Source: Apostichopus japonicus
Taxonomy: Eukaryota > Echinodermata > Holothuroidea > Aspidochirotida > Stichopodidae
Direction: 5' to 3'
Length of the DNA: 64,000 nt
Assembly: GCF_037975245.1 (NCBI RefSeq)
Contig: NC_092580.1
Coordinates: 31,178,001-31,242,000, forward strand
Every line of letters begins with the position of its first letter. The stretch's first letter is position 1. Both the position numbers and the translations under genes were made by a program. The notes below the pieces were generated by a model. The model saw only the letters and a list, made by a program, of their open reading frames with translations, was not told where the DNA came from and did not search any database. This document shows positions 1 to 21,239 of the stretch, in pieces.

Positions 1-2995
1 TATGCCTTAAAAGTGTACTTCCATATCCCAATAAAATCAAAGTTTTTTGTCAAAAACTTTTTAAAAAAAGATGAAGAAAAAGTGCAGTTACCAGATGAAT
101 GTTGCATTCCACCACCAAAGGTTTGGTTTGCTTGATAACTATCTTTAGTGAAATTTTGTACTATGCATTTAAAGCTGCATGCCCTGTTGATCTTTTTTAC
201 TTTAACATGCTTGCATTTGTGTTTTTTACACAGCAAAGGAGAAGGGTAGAGTCAAATTATACATGGAATGGGAGAAAGTGGGGAATATTGGCAGCAAGGA
301 TGGTTTTTCTACCAGAATGACTCTTTCTGACACTCTGCAGCAAAACAAAATTTCCAAGCTCATCAATGTGTTATACAACAGTAGAATGCATACCAACAAT
401 ACAAATAAACTTAATTTCCTTATTCATTTGGCATGTGCAATTATTTCAAAGAATGCTAAAACTGAAAATATTTCTGTTTCATGAAAATTATTCAACAGTG
501 GATGTAAACAAATAAAACCTTTTGACAAAATATCCTCAACGACAGCTAAACTTGATAGCATAGTTGTAACTTGAAGAATGTATTTAAAGGAGCCTTCTAA
601 ATCTTGGTTAGGAGGGGAGGGGAGGGTGGGGAGTTAGAAATATAAACTAGTGAAGTGTTTCCCTGAATTTGAAGAACAGAACTGTCACTGTAACTGTATT
701 TTCATTTCAGACACAGAGAATCAATACATCAACATCATTTTGTGCCATTGACCAGTGTACATCGTGCAAGCCTTAACATTCAGTTTTCAAGCAAGACGTC
801 TGCAAAAAGACCTTTTTTTCTTTTCACAATCACTAAATTACATGATTTTATTCCAAATAGGAACTTTTCCAGCTAAGATGCAATGATGCATATATCCTAA
901 TCTCTTGAAAAGAAATTTTACTGTCTAAGAAAAATTTGGACAGGGGCATTTAAGTGTGTTATCTCATAAAACCTTTGACTTACGTTTGCTATATCAACTG
1001 AGAGTAACTTGTGAGAGAAGATGGGAAAATGTTAAGGGGGATAAAAAAAAAAATTTATACAAATAGCAAACAACTTTGTTTTAACACTGAAATAGCAAAA
1101 CCAAATTCAACAATTTAGTCTTGAATCAATGCTTTTCTGACAAACTGTCTGGTCTGAAGGTTATAAAGCAAAAACTGCATATTCAGCAGCAGAGTTTTTC
1201 AATGGGTAAAACTCAGACAAAGCCATTCAACATTGCCAAAGTACAATACACTAATATTTAAAGCAGATATTAAAAGATTACAAGAAATCTCCTAGACACC
1301 ATCAACGAAGAGCCAATCAACCCTCTTAAATATGGTAACCAAGTAACAATCAATTCCAACTGTTTTCAACATATTGGAATATTCATCAACATAACATTTA
1401 ATTACCAATTTGTCAGGTTCCTCTAGGTCGGACTTGGTAGAAAGTAGAAACTGTTATTTTACTGAATATTTCACTTCCATCATAGTAGAAACTATCAAAC
1501 TGACAATTTTTCAATCAAAAACTTAAAGAATGTTTGTTATTGATGTCTACATTTCCCCCAAATCTATTGCATGATAGGATAGATGCTTAGGGCCAATTTG
1601 CGACTGTACATGTACAGTACTTCTAATCAAAATATATCTGATATCAAAATATATCTTGTTGGCTTATAGAGTGATCCTTCAAGTACAGTATTATAATATA
1701 CCATTGCCTCTGCTACAGTATTAAATATTGTGAGGTTTTATATATATTCCAGCAATAAAACATAAAACTACAATAAAATTGCCTTTATGGGAGCTTTATC
1801 ATACTACCTTTGTTCATCACTTGTTAGCAATTGTGGAAGTGCTATTTTGAACAACATATACTGACAATGTCATAGAATTGTGTTTTAGTAAAAATTTCAA
1901 GTAATGTTGGGACTAGGGACAGTTGCCACAGACATTCTTTCTTTACTACTCTCATATTTAATCCCCTTGTCTTTCACTTCTTTCATTAAAAATACAACCT
2001 ATTTGTGTACAAGTTTAACCTTAACGAACAATCACAATTAAGTTTCTAAATTATAATTCCAGAAACAATGTATATTTTTATGAGGAGTTGAAACAGCTCA
2101 AGCCTGACTTCTAATATTTTATTGACTTCTTTTTACTTTTTATCACAAGGATAGCACTATTAAGTAACAATAACAAAAGTGTGCCATCTATCTCATTTTT
2201 CAGAGATGCACATTAATGTTTGAATGTAATTTCTTTTCCAAAGGGAGACACCATGATACTGGGATTGCTCAAAGTTGTGCTGTAAGCCATAAGCCTTAAG
2301 CAAATCTATCAATATGAGGGATATTAAGGTCAGAGAAAGATAGATAGAATCCCACTAATGTAACCAACAAATATGTTCAGCCTGCTAAAAGGTGTGAATA
2401 ATCACAAATTGTCCTGTAAATGCAACCTACGTACGAACATGTTACGAACCAACGGCCTGATGCGAAATATATCTCTGAGAATTCCAACACTGTAACCATT
2501 ATGTTCTTTATGGACAGAAAAAATGATCTCTGAATCCCACCTCTGTAACCAATGTTATCGACAGGAGACAGCCAGGTAAAGCAATTTAGTGAATAAATGC
2601 ATGTACTGTACTTGTATATTGTTAAGATCCCACCTCTGTAACTAGCATGTTTATAAATAATTTTCTTAGATAAATAGATTTCTTTCGTGTGTGTCCTTTT
2701 GTCCATGTGCTCTCTGAGTTCTTCGGAAGATTTTGCGCCTTATAAGTACCATTTAATATTATTTTTAATATTATTAATTTGCCAGGGCTCAATGTAGAGC
2801 TCTAATAATGCATATCTTTCTGAGATTTTGTATATATGTAAGCAGAATTTTGATGAGTGACAACCAGATACAGCTGACAATGAACAAAAGCTGATATTTG
2901 TCAGAGATCCTGGATATGAAGCACCATGTTGTTATGTTTACAAAGTAAATGACAAGAAACTAATGCAACACATAAATGAACAAATGCATGTATAC
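1..2995. other. No supported gene; probable HDAC11 intron
   Basis: AT-rich sequence without a convincing open frame on either strand. A degenerate motif (cccacctctgtaac-like) recurs near 2350, 2538 and 2629 but does not form a regular array. Since the minus-strand HDAC11-like gene must continue to the left of the window, this stretch is most simply intron of that gene. This is an inference. Confidence 0.4.
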
Positions 2996-3022
2996 CTCTG
3001 GAACTGCCTCACCAATATTTAC
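2996..3022 (-). CDS. Candidate 27-nt HDAC11 microexon
   Basis: On the minus strand a long pyrimidine tract ending in TTTTTGTGCAG precedes a 27-nt block encoding VNIGEAVPE, followed by a GTATAC donor. The block is a whole number of codons and begins in phase 0, exactly what the upstream exon (ending SLK in phase 0 at 6354) requires. In known HDAC11 proteins the residues after the equivalent position contain a pattern like ITE-x-PP, which this peptide resembles loosely, but several residues normally found just before it are missing. Splice signals and phase are seen directly; assignment to HDAC11 is inference. Confidence 0.3.
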
Positions 3023-6000
3023 CTGCACAAAAATGAGAAAAATGAAAATGGTTATAAAATATTTTTGAAAAACCCATAAATTGGGAGCTCTGACTTGATT
3101 TTGGAGACTAAATCACACTTAAGATTTTGTTTGTTCTAGGATGTGAATCCAAGTTTCAGGAATTCTGTCAATAGCTGTAAAATGCATGCAATAACAAGAG
3201 GGAAGAAATGAGAAGTTGTTTAGGCGATAGTCAATAAGGTAAATTGTGCATTCTCTGAAAATTTTTTAAGCCGGGACAAATAGTTTCCCTCTCTTGGTAT
3301 GCCACTTGTTTAGATCGGAAAGTCCTCAACATAAATGGGAAATCTAATTGTTACAAATTTTCATGAAAATAATGCAATTTTACCATTCTTAACATTTGGG
3401 GCCAATAAAGATGACATTTACTACTAAAAACAAACTTGACCAGCTGAGAGAAAATTGGTTTAATTCGATCCTGGTTTAGGGCAAACACTGTAATTTATAG
3501 GATTTGATGATCGCTGTTTTTAGGGTGTCTTCATTTCAAAGCCTCATTATGATTAAGTACTCCACTATAAACATCAACTAACCGATCTCTAAATCTACAT
3601 TCCTTTTTGGGTATTATTGTGTTGTAAATAATGACAAAATCATGCCAACGTGCTATTTTGCCAGAATTTTGGCCCAATTGTAGAGTACATTGTCACGTTT
3701 GCATGACTATTTACTTCACAATAGTGTCCTAAAAAGAGATTGTTTAGATCATCAAGATGGAATGCATGATGAATCTAGAAGTTCTTGGCATGAGTTTAGC
3801 TTGCTTAGTTGTCAAGTGCTTTAACTAATATCTATGTTATTTCAAAAACAACCTGTTATCACCATGTTGAAATACGATACCTGCAGCTCAATTTGTTTAC
3901 TGTTCGTACCTACCATTCAGTGAAGTGTGGGAGACTACTCAATCATAACTGCATTAATTACCAATTGGACATACAAAACTAGCATCCAGAAAAGGAAATA
4001 TAGAATGGAAAAGAGGAAAAGAAAATACACGGATAGAAGGAAGAACAAGTAAAAAGAGAAGAATCTGCAAACTATAGTACTGAAGAAGTGTAGAACAGAT
4101 AAACCCCTCCTCCCCCCCACCCAAAAAGAAGAAGAAATTCTCCCCCTACATAAATTTGTGCAACTATCATTTAACATTCCCATCTAGCCTAAATGAAAAT
4201 ATATGTACTGTAATGCTGACAATGGCCAAAAAATGAAAAAGATAAATGCTCATTACCTCACAAGATACACTAACCTGTATTAGTACATGAAAACACTTTA
4301 AGACCTGCTATGTTGGACATTTAAAAAAAGAAACAGACTTAAAGACCATTGTCCTATAAACAGTGTGGTAGAATGCACTTTTTAAGTTTTGAGCACACAT
4401 ACATGAATACCTTTTATCAGCAAAGAGGTATGATGTTCTGTTCTAAGACAGAACCATGGTAAAGCAATGTCTGACAGTAACAATGTGTTGATGAGTGACA
4501 GTACACACAAATGAATTCTACATGGATGGATGGGCAGGGATGGGTATACTATATTCTCCATAGAGTTATTGTTATCAGAACTGTAAGGTATAGAACACCT
4601 ACAGTTAAGTAGGTAGAAGAAGGGTCTTGTTATCCTGAGGTCAAATGGCTCAAATCCTGTTCCAGTCAGATATTTCATGATTGCTCTTTATAAACTTGTT
4701 TCGAACTTCCTCCTTGTCAGTATTTCCACTGTTGATTTCACTAAGTAACTTTAACTAGTGCATTCTTCAATTTAACTACATTTTCAATACTTTTGCTGCG
4801 AAATACTACCCATGAACTATTCATGTTAGACTACCGTTTATGTGCTATAAAGCTAATGTGTTAATAGACAATGTGTATTAAATTATTCATTGCATTTGTA
4901 AAATTGGAATGCCAATTCAATGATCTGCACTATACTAATGCATCCTTCATTCAGCAAACTCCCAGAAACAATGTTCTGTTTAAATGCATGTAGAACATAT
5001 CAACGGGATTTATATCAATTAACATATCTTGACTGAATATTTCAGGGACTACTTTATCAGAGATAACCAGAAAACGAACAAGGTTACAATGCCTAAACGT
5101 ATACATTGTGTGGTAAGCCATACATGTTAATATAAATGAAGAGGATTATCTATTGACTAATGCGTCAACATATAAAGAAAGGTATCAGGAATCAGTTATC
5201 ATGTTGACCAAATATCAACCATTTATTGGTACGGGTATTTTACAGTACAGAATTTTATTCCAATTCCTAAATGCAATTCCTGTAAGACTTTGTTATGATA
5301 CACTGAAAGCAGCTACTGAGATTGTTTAATTTTGGAAAATTTTGTGACAAGCTACAAGTCATCTGGTTTAAATCACAAAACAAATTGCCAATTTGGAGAC
5401 AAATTGAGACCTTTGTGACCAACTGATAACCTTCTGATCCCTTGAGCTAATTTTTCCACCGTTTTACATAACCTGTTGGCCCTTTGAAGCTTAGTGGGTG
5501 AAACTGGATAAGGGCTACTCCAGTGTGCTTAAAGCAATATTACATATCAATTTTCATTGAACTTTCCTGGATGACTGTAAGTGTTATTAAAGACTTCTAA
5601 CGCTCTTTCACCAAACTTAACTGAATTGAATTTGACCAGACTATGTTTACCAAAATCAAATCATACCATTGGAGAATTGACAGATTCATTGTATCCTAAA
5701 TTTTGGAGTTATCATGTTTAAAAGGTTTTCAGACTTTGACACCTGTTGACTTCTTTTGACCTCTACTAGTTTCAACCATGGAGCATCTATTTCCCAAGTA
5801 TGACATTGATTCAACTTGTGCTTAATGAAATATCGTATTTACAAGCTGTGTTTTACTAATTCACATTATGCCCCCACGAACTGAATATTAATGAGGTCAA
5901 AGTTGTTGTTGCAAAGAGCATATATGCTTACTATGTAGTTACATCACCATAGCAAGTATGAACTAATTCGGACATACTGTTGAAGAGATATTGACATTTT

Positions 6001-6353
6001 AAGAATTTTATGTAAAGCCTAACCCACTCATCAATAATCATGAGATGGGAACCACAAACTGATCTACACATCATGGGGCATCTACGATTGTAAAGATTAC
6101 TGAGCATTCAGCATCTTAACCAAAAATGCTTTGCTAAATTGCCAGTGTTACAAGATTCTATTATTAATGAATAGTATGTTTTGCATGCAGAAATGTTCAG
6201 TATCTTGCGACAAAAAAACTACTTAATAAACCTTGTAGTTGTCATGAACAGTGTCAAATTCTTCCGGGCCGTATTTGTCTGCAACATATCAAACTGGGCA
6301 TGTTGCTGATAATAATGATACTGTGACCACCGGTTCATTGAATTAATAAATAC
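3023..6353. other. Intron-like sequence, no gene seen
   Basis: No open frame here shows family resemblance. Frames at 3935-4183 and 4382-4678 on the minus strand are low-complexity or lack splice borders. Interpreted as HDAC11 intron between the exon at 6354-6454 and whatever lies to the left. Confidence 0.45.
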
Positions 6354-9300
6354 CTTAAGGCTATCCAGGTAGGACTGTACGTGGACCACCAAGAGATCTT
6401 TCTCCAAGGCTTCCTCTGGACTCACTATAGTGTCCTCCGTCACCATTAATTGACCTAATGCATATTCATGAAAAGAGAGCAAACAAACATTACATTGACA
6501 GATACGTTAATATAACAGCACTCTAGTGTTTAGAGAATGTAGCGAATGTTTTGGGCTTCAACGTAAAAATTCTTGGCTTTTATATTCCAATGAAAAGATA
6601 TAAATTACAACTTGCCGTCTAAGAAATCCTTTTGAAAGTGAGTTGATAGCATTTGAACATTTGTAAATTTGATCTGGCATCAAGCTACTCTTACAGAAAG
6701 TATATCATTTTTCATTCATTAGTTTTTCCACATCATTAATTTGCATGTAAAATAATAAGCATACATGGTGGAGGTACACATGTATTGAAGAAGGATTACC
6801 ACATTTTATCTGAAGGATAATTGCCACTGCTTAGGGGGTGAGGGGGCTCCATTCCCCTTTGTAGGGAAACCATTGACTATGAAAGGAATGTCCCAAATCC
6901 AATTCGATAAAAAATTCCAATATGCCTTGTAGGATTACAATTGTAGAAGGAATGTTACTATATTGATAATTTGCCTCTCTGTGCTCAAACCTGGAGAAAC
7001 TATATGCCCATATTACCTTCAGGAAAACTTTTCACTGTTCATATTACAACTTTGCCAGAAACCCCCTTAGAACGCTAGACATTTTTGGGAAAACTTTTGT
7101 AAAATGAGAAAGGATGTTCACACAAGAAAAAAAGACATGTCTTGATTGATTTCATTTTAAAAATTTCATCAACTTCTTTATCAATTAGAGTGTTTCTATA
7201 TCACAACTATGTAAGTACAACCAAACTTACCTTTTAGAATATTGAATATTTTGCCCCATTTCGCAGAGTCGAAGGGGTGCAACTTTTCAAGACCTAAGAA
7301 TCCCAGATTATATTCCTTTCTGTAGACAATCGGCCATTGATAGTCATTTACAGAAACAAACAGATGGTTTTCTTTGAAAACAGGCTCCAAGGGTGCTCCT
7401 GCTTTGTCTTCTTGCTTTACTTTGTCATTTTTACTCCTGTCAAGAATAAAGAAAAAGAAACATATGTTGCAACAATAAACGATCAGAATTTTAATTTTAA
7501 CACTTGTCCTACACTGCTGTAAAAACCATAGCTGTTTATCTCAAGTATTCCAACCAAAGGTATTCAAAATCAGCAAAAACATTCAAGGAGGCACATTTGC
7601 AAAATATATACCCAGCAGCTATTAGCATCACCATGTAGCCGGCATAAACATTAAGATGATTGCACAACACATGACCAGAGTGCCAGCATTGCCACACAGT
7701 TCCCTTCATACTCGAACATGTTTTTCAATAAATACTAGCCCTCAACCACCGAGCCAACCTAGCCATGCACAGGAAACTCCCTTGGAACTTTTTCATGTAC
7801 CATGAACACAAAGCCAACATAGCCTCACTATTCACTCCCTCCAAACTTTTTTCAATAAATGCACAATGATCATGGAGCCAGCGTAGCCACATAAGAAACT
7901 CCCTACAGAATAAGAACTTGGAGTGAGTAGTCTCTAGAGAGAACTGTCATATTGGTTGAATCTAGTTACGCAAATATTTACATGCTGCAGTTTATGACTG
8001 CAGATCATAACAGAGTTGATTACTAGTAGCATGGACACTGCGAAGTTCGGACACCTAAGGCTTAAAACACCCCAAAACTATAACTTCCTTTAATCCCCCC
8101 CCCCCCCACTCACTCCTCTTCTCATAGCTCTCTTCCACCCTTTTTTTCTCCTCACCTTTCTGTCTTTGTCCTTCTCCAGTTTATTCTCTACTCCCTTCCC
8201 ATAATCCTCTCTTTGTCCTTCCACTGTTTATCTCCTACCTCTCCTCTTCCCCTGTTGGTTTCTTTCTTCTCTCCATCCCTTGTCTACTAATCCCCTTACA
8301 TCTATCTTTTTGTGTTCACCATGCTCATTAACCTATCTGTATTCTGTGCGTGTTTTTTCGCTTCTGCTACTGTTACTTGTCATTTAGCCTTTGAAGAAGA
8401 TCCTGCTAGGATCGAAACGTCAGGCCAACTTACTTTTGTACATGTATTCTCCTACACAGGCTCTCTAGTGGATAAGCAGTTTGCTAACAGTTTTATATTA
8501 TTTTGGTTTCCTTTCATTGACAAATTACAATTGCTTGCAAACTGGTCATTTCGGAGAGAAAATAACTGTAGCTACGTACTTTTTGGTGAAATTGGCTCTT
8601 CCTGTAGGTTGTCATGGTGAAATTGTGGTATTTCTTAGGGGTGTCCGAACTTCGCTGTGTTCCGAACTTTGCAATACTGACTATACTAGTAGTGCCAGCC
8701 AATGTAAAATTTCATTTATAATTATTGAATGAAGAAATCTCTTGATATATGCTTCTAAGTTTCAAGGAAAGCTAATTGTTTTAAGGAAATATACTTGTGT
8801 TTATTCGTTCGGTGAAACCGCACTAGTGGAACCATGAACAGGTCATGCAAACACCTTGCGCATCAGTATCCAAGTTCATCATGCGCGAACCATCTAGCAC
8901 CTTTGGCACTTTAAAGAATCTTTGCTGTTATTCAGACTTACAGAGATCCTACAGTACAAATCACACACATTAAATCTGATACATGACAGAGCCCTCTTGT
9001 GAAATGCTCTTGAGTCCAATAGGCTAGTCTAAGTTAACCTACAAAATCAACTTGTACTTCATAGAGCTCCTTTAAATATCCTTAACCTAAACTCATAATT
9101 CATATGTCATACAACAAAAATCCTGCTAAACATTAGCACTAGCCTAGCTAGATTATGTCAGAAAGGATAATGTCTCCTCTAGACAGATTTGTACACTGCC
9201 ATATTCAATAACAACACTACTTTTAGGAATTCCTAACGTTAAGCACAGGCTAGGCTGGTACTGTAAGCTATGGCATTTAACCTAGAACTAGCCCATGGTA

Positions 9301-9421
9301 GCCTGCCACTACCAATACCATAGGCATAACGCCTAGTCTAACTCGAACTAAGTTATAAATTAGACCGGGTTAGGCAAATTACAAACCCAACGTTTGCAGA
9401 ACTCTTTCCATTGTCCGCCAT
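6354..9421 (-). CDS. HDAC11: HDAC11-like class IV histone deacetylase, 5' part
   Basis: Minus-strand gene, N-terminal part only. Coding exons: 7231-7436 (secure), 6354-6454 (secure), and a proposed first exon 9387-9421 starting at ATG 9421. The exon 7231-7436 encodes YQWPIVYRKEYN, then FLGLEKLHPFDSAKWGK, very close to the start of the deacetylase domain of HDAC11 (WPIVYSPRYN, GLEKLHPFDAGKWGK in the human protein). The next exon encodes EKDLLVVHVQSYLDSLK, matching the family's EEDLLVVHTRRYLNELK. Phases join: ...AAA G|GT CAA.... The acceptor at 7437-7438 follows a strong pyrimidine tract. The proposed first exon MADNGKSSANVG has a good start context (A at -3, G at +4) and leaves the right phase, but its donor (GTTTGT) is weak. 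HDAC11 is a zinc-dependent lysine deacylase; metal and catalytic residues lie in later exons outside the window, so activity cannot be judged here. Confidence 0.85.
7540..8030. other. HDAC11 intron with degenerate short repeats
   Basis: Between the second exon and the proposed first exon of HDAC11. Phrases like 'gagccaacctagcc', 'aagccaacatagcc' and 'gagccagcgtagcc' recur at about 7751, 7811 and 7876, suggesting an old, decayed tandem repeat of roughly 60 bp. No coding content seen. Confidence 0.35.
8036..8659. mobile_element. Inverted-repeat-bounded element, ~624 bp
   Basis: The left end (8036-8055, CACTGCGAAGTTCGGACACC) and right end (8640-8659) are inverted copies of 20 bp with one mismatch, facing outward. 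The interior starts with a C/T-rich stretch and contains one copy of the hammerhead-like dispersed repeat (8388-8428). No transposase frame is present, so this would be a non-autonomous DNA element or a composite. No clear target duplication was found. It lies within the HDAC11 first intron. Confidence 0.5.
8093..8515 (+). repeat. Dispersed repeat copy A with hammerhead-like core
   Basis: Matches the copy at 17727-18045 over the C/T-rich leader (tcctctccttatccctcca-like), the phrase 'gttcaccatgctcattaacc', the core GATCC-TGCTA-GGATC-GAAAC, and the tail 'ggataagcagtttgctaac'. Core at about 8388-8428. The core box reads TTGAAGA. The translated frame through it (8312-8620) is a by-product of the repeat, not a gene. 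The layout resembles Penelope-like retroelement or retrozyme sequences, some of which are known to carry hammerhead motifs; the family assignment is inference. Confidence 0.6.
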
Positions 9422-11421
9422 ATTCCCATCTTATATTGTCTTCACTTTTGGGAAAGCAAATATGACCTCCATTATGACAATATGGCAAGTGCTGAAGATT
9501 GTAACTAAGTCTTAGTACTGATCCGTGTTGTTACATACCAACCGTGTGATATATTATTCAACAAGTTGTACTTGTATTACGTTTCTGGCAGTGGTGTGTG
9601 TCCATTATATGCGGTATACCAAATAGTTGTTCTTCATCGAGGATGTCTTTTTTTATGATAGATACGCAGAAGCAATAATTAATGTAAGGATTCAAGGAAT
9701 ACTCATTCATTTGCGATGTTGTACGCTAGCGTTTAACGGAATAAGTCACCTATGGAGTATGGCGTCGAGAGCCAGGTCGGGCCCGCCGTGAAATTATGTC
9801 ACCGACACCAGGGCCCTTTTTCAGAGTCTTAGTTTTCCATTAATTTATGACTATACAAAATGCACTATTCTTTCTCACATATAGTATTCCGTGGGTCGTC
9901 TAATTAATCACTATGGGCTCCTGTCCTCCAGTCAATCTCTCTCTATCTATTTGTCTAGTAATTCAGCCCTCAGATGGATGTGAGTTAAGACACTAGACCT
10001 ATACTCCTAGGGTATACCATCTTTGATATGAATGATACCAAAGATATTCTTTGATGATACTCCCAACATCCCACTCACAATCGCCCTCAAGATTTGCCAG
10101 ATAAAAAATGCTATATACAACAGCCATATGCGTTGTCATTTTAGGGATCCCCTTATGCATAGTGTGCGTCTTGAAGTTCCCATATTTAACTGGCACTTAG
10201 GGCACCAAAAGTCCAAAACCATTAGTTGAAATCAAGGGAAATCGTCTCGATTTACAAACAGAACAGAAATGAGCTCGATAGTCGATATCCAGGAATCATC
10301 AAATCATGGCGGAATGTACCCGGACCCCTCTGGATCTCAAGCATATTATTTTGGCTCAACCGGCCTTCCAATGAAATACCCATCTTGCTTGGAATTGCAA
10401 TCGACCACTATGGGAAATTCCCAGTCCCAAGCACGCTAGGAAGATCATCACAATACAATGCGGGACAATTTCAAACGTGTCGAACATTAAACGCTGTGTA
10501 TCTATCAGTCAAATTTTGGCTGCAAATTGATATACCGATTCCTATCACTGAGATTCCTACTGTAAGTCAGAAAAAGGTAAGAATAAAATGAACGTGTCAT
10601 TTATTTAATCGACTGCAAAGGCCAAGTATAGTTATACTTTGCCAAACTTAGCCTAGTAATTACTAACAAGTAACATAGGCTTTAGCACTACCTAAGTTAG
10701 CCTTAACTTGTTTCATATAGTGTCTTTCGTAATGACAGATGATTAATCAAAGGCGGTCTGCAATCGATCTTTGTTCCATTTACGATGCAAAACAAAATTA
10801 ATTGAAAGAAAACATGGCAAGTCGGAGCTTATCCTTCTCTAGGACCCCAGTTAGTTATGTTACTTTGATTTTACCAAACAGTTTTGTAAAAAACTGTCTT
10901 TGCAGTTTTGCTCAACAGCAATTTCATCTTCAACTTCTGTTTTGAAACCTTAACTGTTAAGAAGTGCATGATTGCTATTGCATTCACAATGTAAATACTT
11001 TAGACCATAACATAATAAGGCCATGAAAAGATATGACACGCAATAAGAGAATCCAAAGCTGAACATGTAGAAATGTAATTTAACACTAACAGTGCTTACA
11101 ACATAGAAAATGAAGATGACCCTTAAGTTATTGTAAGAAACATTGGGTACAAAGCTGAAGAGAAAAGGTTCAAGATAAATGCTAAACGTACTGCTGAATT
11201 ATGACCTGAGTTGAAGTTGCTTAAGTAATTGAAGTTGGAGAGTGTTTTAGCAGTGAAACAGATCTATAAACTTATCTGCATTCATTACAACCAAGTTAGA
11301 ATAAAGCCTCACTTATTGCAGTTAATTACTCAATCTAATCTTGAGGTGCAGGCCTTATAAACTTTTCTTGCCATCTTTTGCACCTTGTTGTATATGTCTT
11401 TCTGTTGTTCTTACTATACAG
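9422..11421. other. HDAC11-SHQ1 intergenic/5' UTR region
   Basis: Head-to-head spacing of about 2 kb between the proposed HDAC11 start (9421, minus) and the first coding SHQ1 exon (plus), so promoters for both and an upstream SHQ1 non-coding exon are expected here. Around 10030-10590 the base composition is more mixed and several short frames overlap (10226-10591 plus; a 57-codon frame from 10269 rich in Ser, Gly and Tyr; a short hydrophobic frame near 10110-10200), but none continues through plausible splice sites or matches a family I recognise. It may be a decayed gene fragment. Confidence 0.4.
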
Positions 11422-11457
11422 GAATTTCTACTGAAGGCTCATATAAATAATGAAACC

Positions 11458-19690
<8,233 letters not shown>

Positions 19691-21234
19691 TTCTGGATTG
19701 ATTTATGGTTGAAGAAGAAGCAAGATAATTTATTTAGGCAAGATGTCAAAAAGAAAACGCTGCAGCATTCTGCAGCAAGATGGATTCATTGTCAAATATA
19801 GCGATGATCTCGGGAGACCAAATGATAATGTTCTATGCAGTCTCATCATCAGCCTTTGACTAATTGACAGTGCCTTAGAGGCAGCGGATACGTGCAGGGC
19901 TATATTCTTCATGTCGGCTTGCCGTCACAGAACAGCTGTGCGTCTTGAACCGTTAGCGAACGGTGAACTGTAAACGAAGATCACACCTGCCTCCTCTGAG
20001 TAGCCTTTGGTGTATTGTTTATGTAACCCGCCTAGTTTATATTGTCCCTGGTGACATGGAGATGTGGGACATTGTGCTATCATCCATGAAGTTTTAGTTC
20101 CATACACCTTTGATATCTAGCTCTACTAAACAGTTGTCAATGGGGTAATCCAAAAAATTCCCACCTGCTGTTTGCCTCTCCCACCCACTGGAAAGCCACC
20201 AATAAGTTTTTGAAGTTAGATAACCAACAGCTCTACACACACAGCATAAAGTTGGCTGTTCGGCAGTTTCCAAGAAGTGAAACTGTATCACACCTATCAA
20301 AATACATTACGGACATGGTAGTGACTAGTGAGGACTCAATAATTGAAAGTGAACTTAACATTAAAGTATATCAATACATACTAAAGATACTTGTTGTGTT
20401 ATACAAAGGATGACATTTAAACCAATCGCTTCTGTTTTCAGGTCGGCATATGTATGTGTGGGTGGGAGTGCGTGTGTGTGTGTGTGTGTGTATGTGTGAC
20501 ACTTTTGTTGTATGCACGCTAACTCAACAAGGGAATGCCATACTTGGTGGGTGAGAAGTCCATAATGAGTTGATGGACATAACATAAATATTAACGAGGT
20601 CAAGGTCAAATGTAAAAATCTTCAAACTACAATAACTTGGCAATCACAAGTTGGTGTTTCATCAAACATGGTATGGTGATATTGGTAGACATGCTGATGT
20701 GTCTTGCAATTGATTCATGCATATGTATGAGGAGGCGAGGCTATTTTTGTAAGTTTGTATGCACAATAACTAGACATGGGCATGGTTGGGTGGGTGATCC
20801 ATCATGATTAGATAAACCCTATTGCTCATATAATGAATATTAATGAGGTTACAGGTCAAAATCTTGAAATTGCAATAACTATACAAACATGTGTAGCCTA
20901 TACATTGCATGGCATGGCAATGCGTGTTACAATCGTTAACACATGTTTTTATGAAGTGGCTTTGCATTATTCAGGTTACAAGTTCTGAGAGTAGGTGAAA
21001 CAATATTTTTTGGTGTTCAGGTCATGTCTAATGATGAGGGAATATATATTATGAGGGAATATATATTAAATTGCAGCTACTTACATGTTTGATCTTCAAA
21101 GTGATATTTGTAGGTCTAATCAAGCTAGTGTGTCAGTGCAGTAAATGTATATTGCAGCATAGTATTGAAAATACGGACAAAATTGACAAAATTGACACAA
21201 TGAAAAGTAACAGATAAGTTGGAGGTCCTAAAGT
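19691..21234 (+). other. SHQ1 3' UTR and downstream
   Basis: No further gene. Contains a (GT)n stretch near 20468-20498 and two weakly similar blocks (about 20580-20640 and 20830-20890) both with 'taatgaggt(t/c)a' followed by 'aggtcaaa'. The extent of the SHQ1 3' UTR is not fixed; an AATAAA occurs at 21235-21240. Confidence 0.4.
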
Positions 21235-21239
21235 AATAA

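Noticed and set aside
80-115. Minus-strand GGGMQHSS resembling GGGFHHCSS of HDAC11
   Set aside because: Flanking residues do not match the family, one residue is missing, and the expected preceding exons are not found between here and 2996; probably chance.
8312-8732. Overlapping open frames containing [17 protein letters not shown]
   Set aside because: The same peptide appears at 17826-18011 because both are copies of one non-coding dispersed repeat with the hammerhead-like core.
10226-10591. 121-codon plus frame upstream of SHQ1
   Set aside because: No start context, family resemblance or splice continuity; an overlapping frame in another phase looks equally plausible. Left as unresolved.
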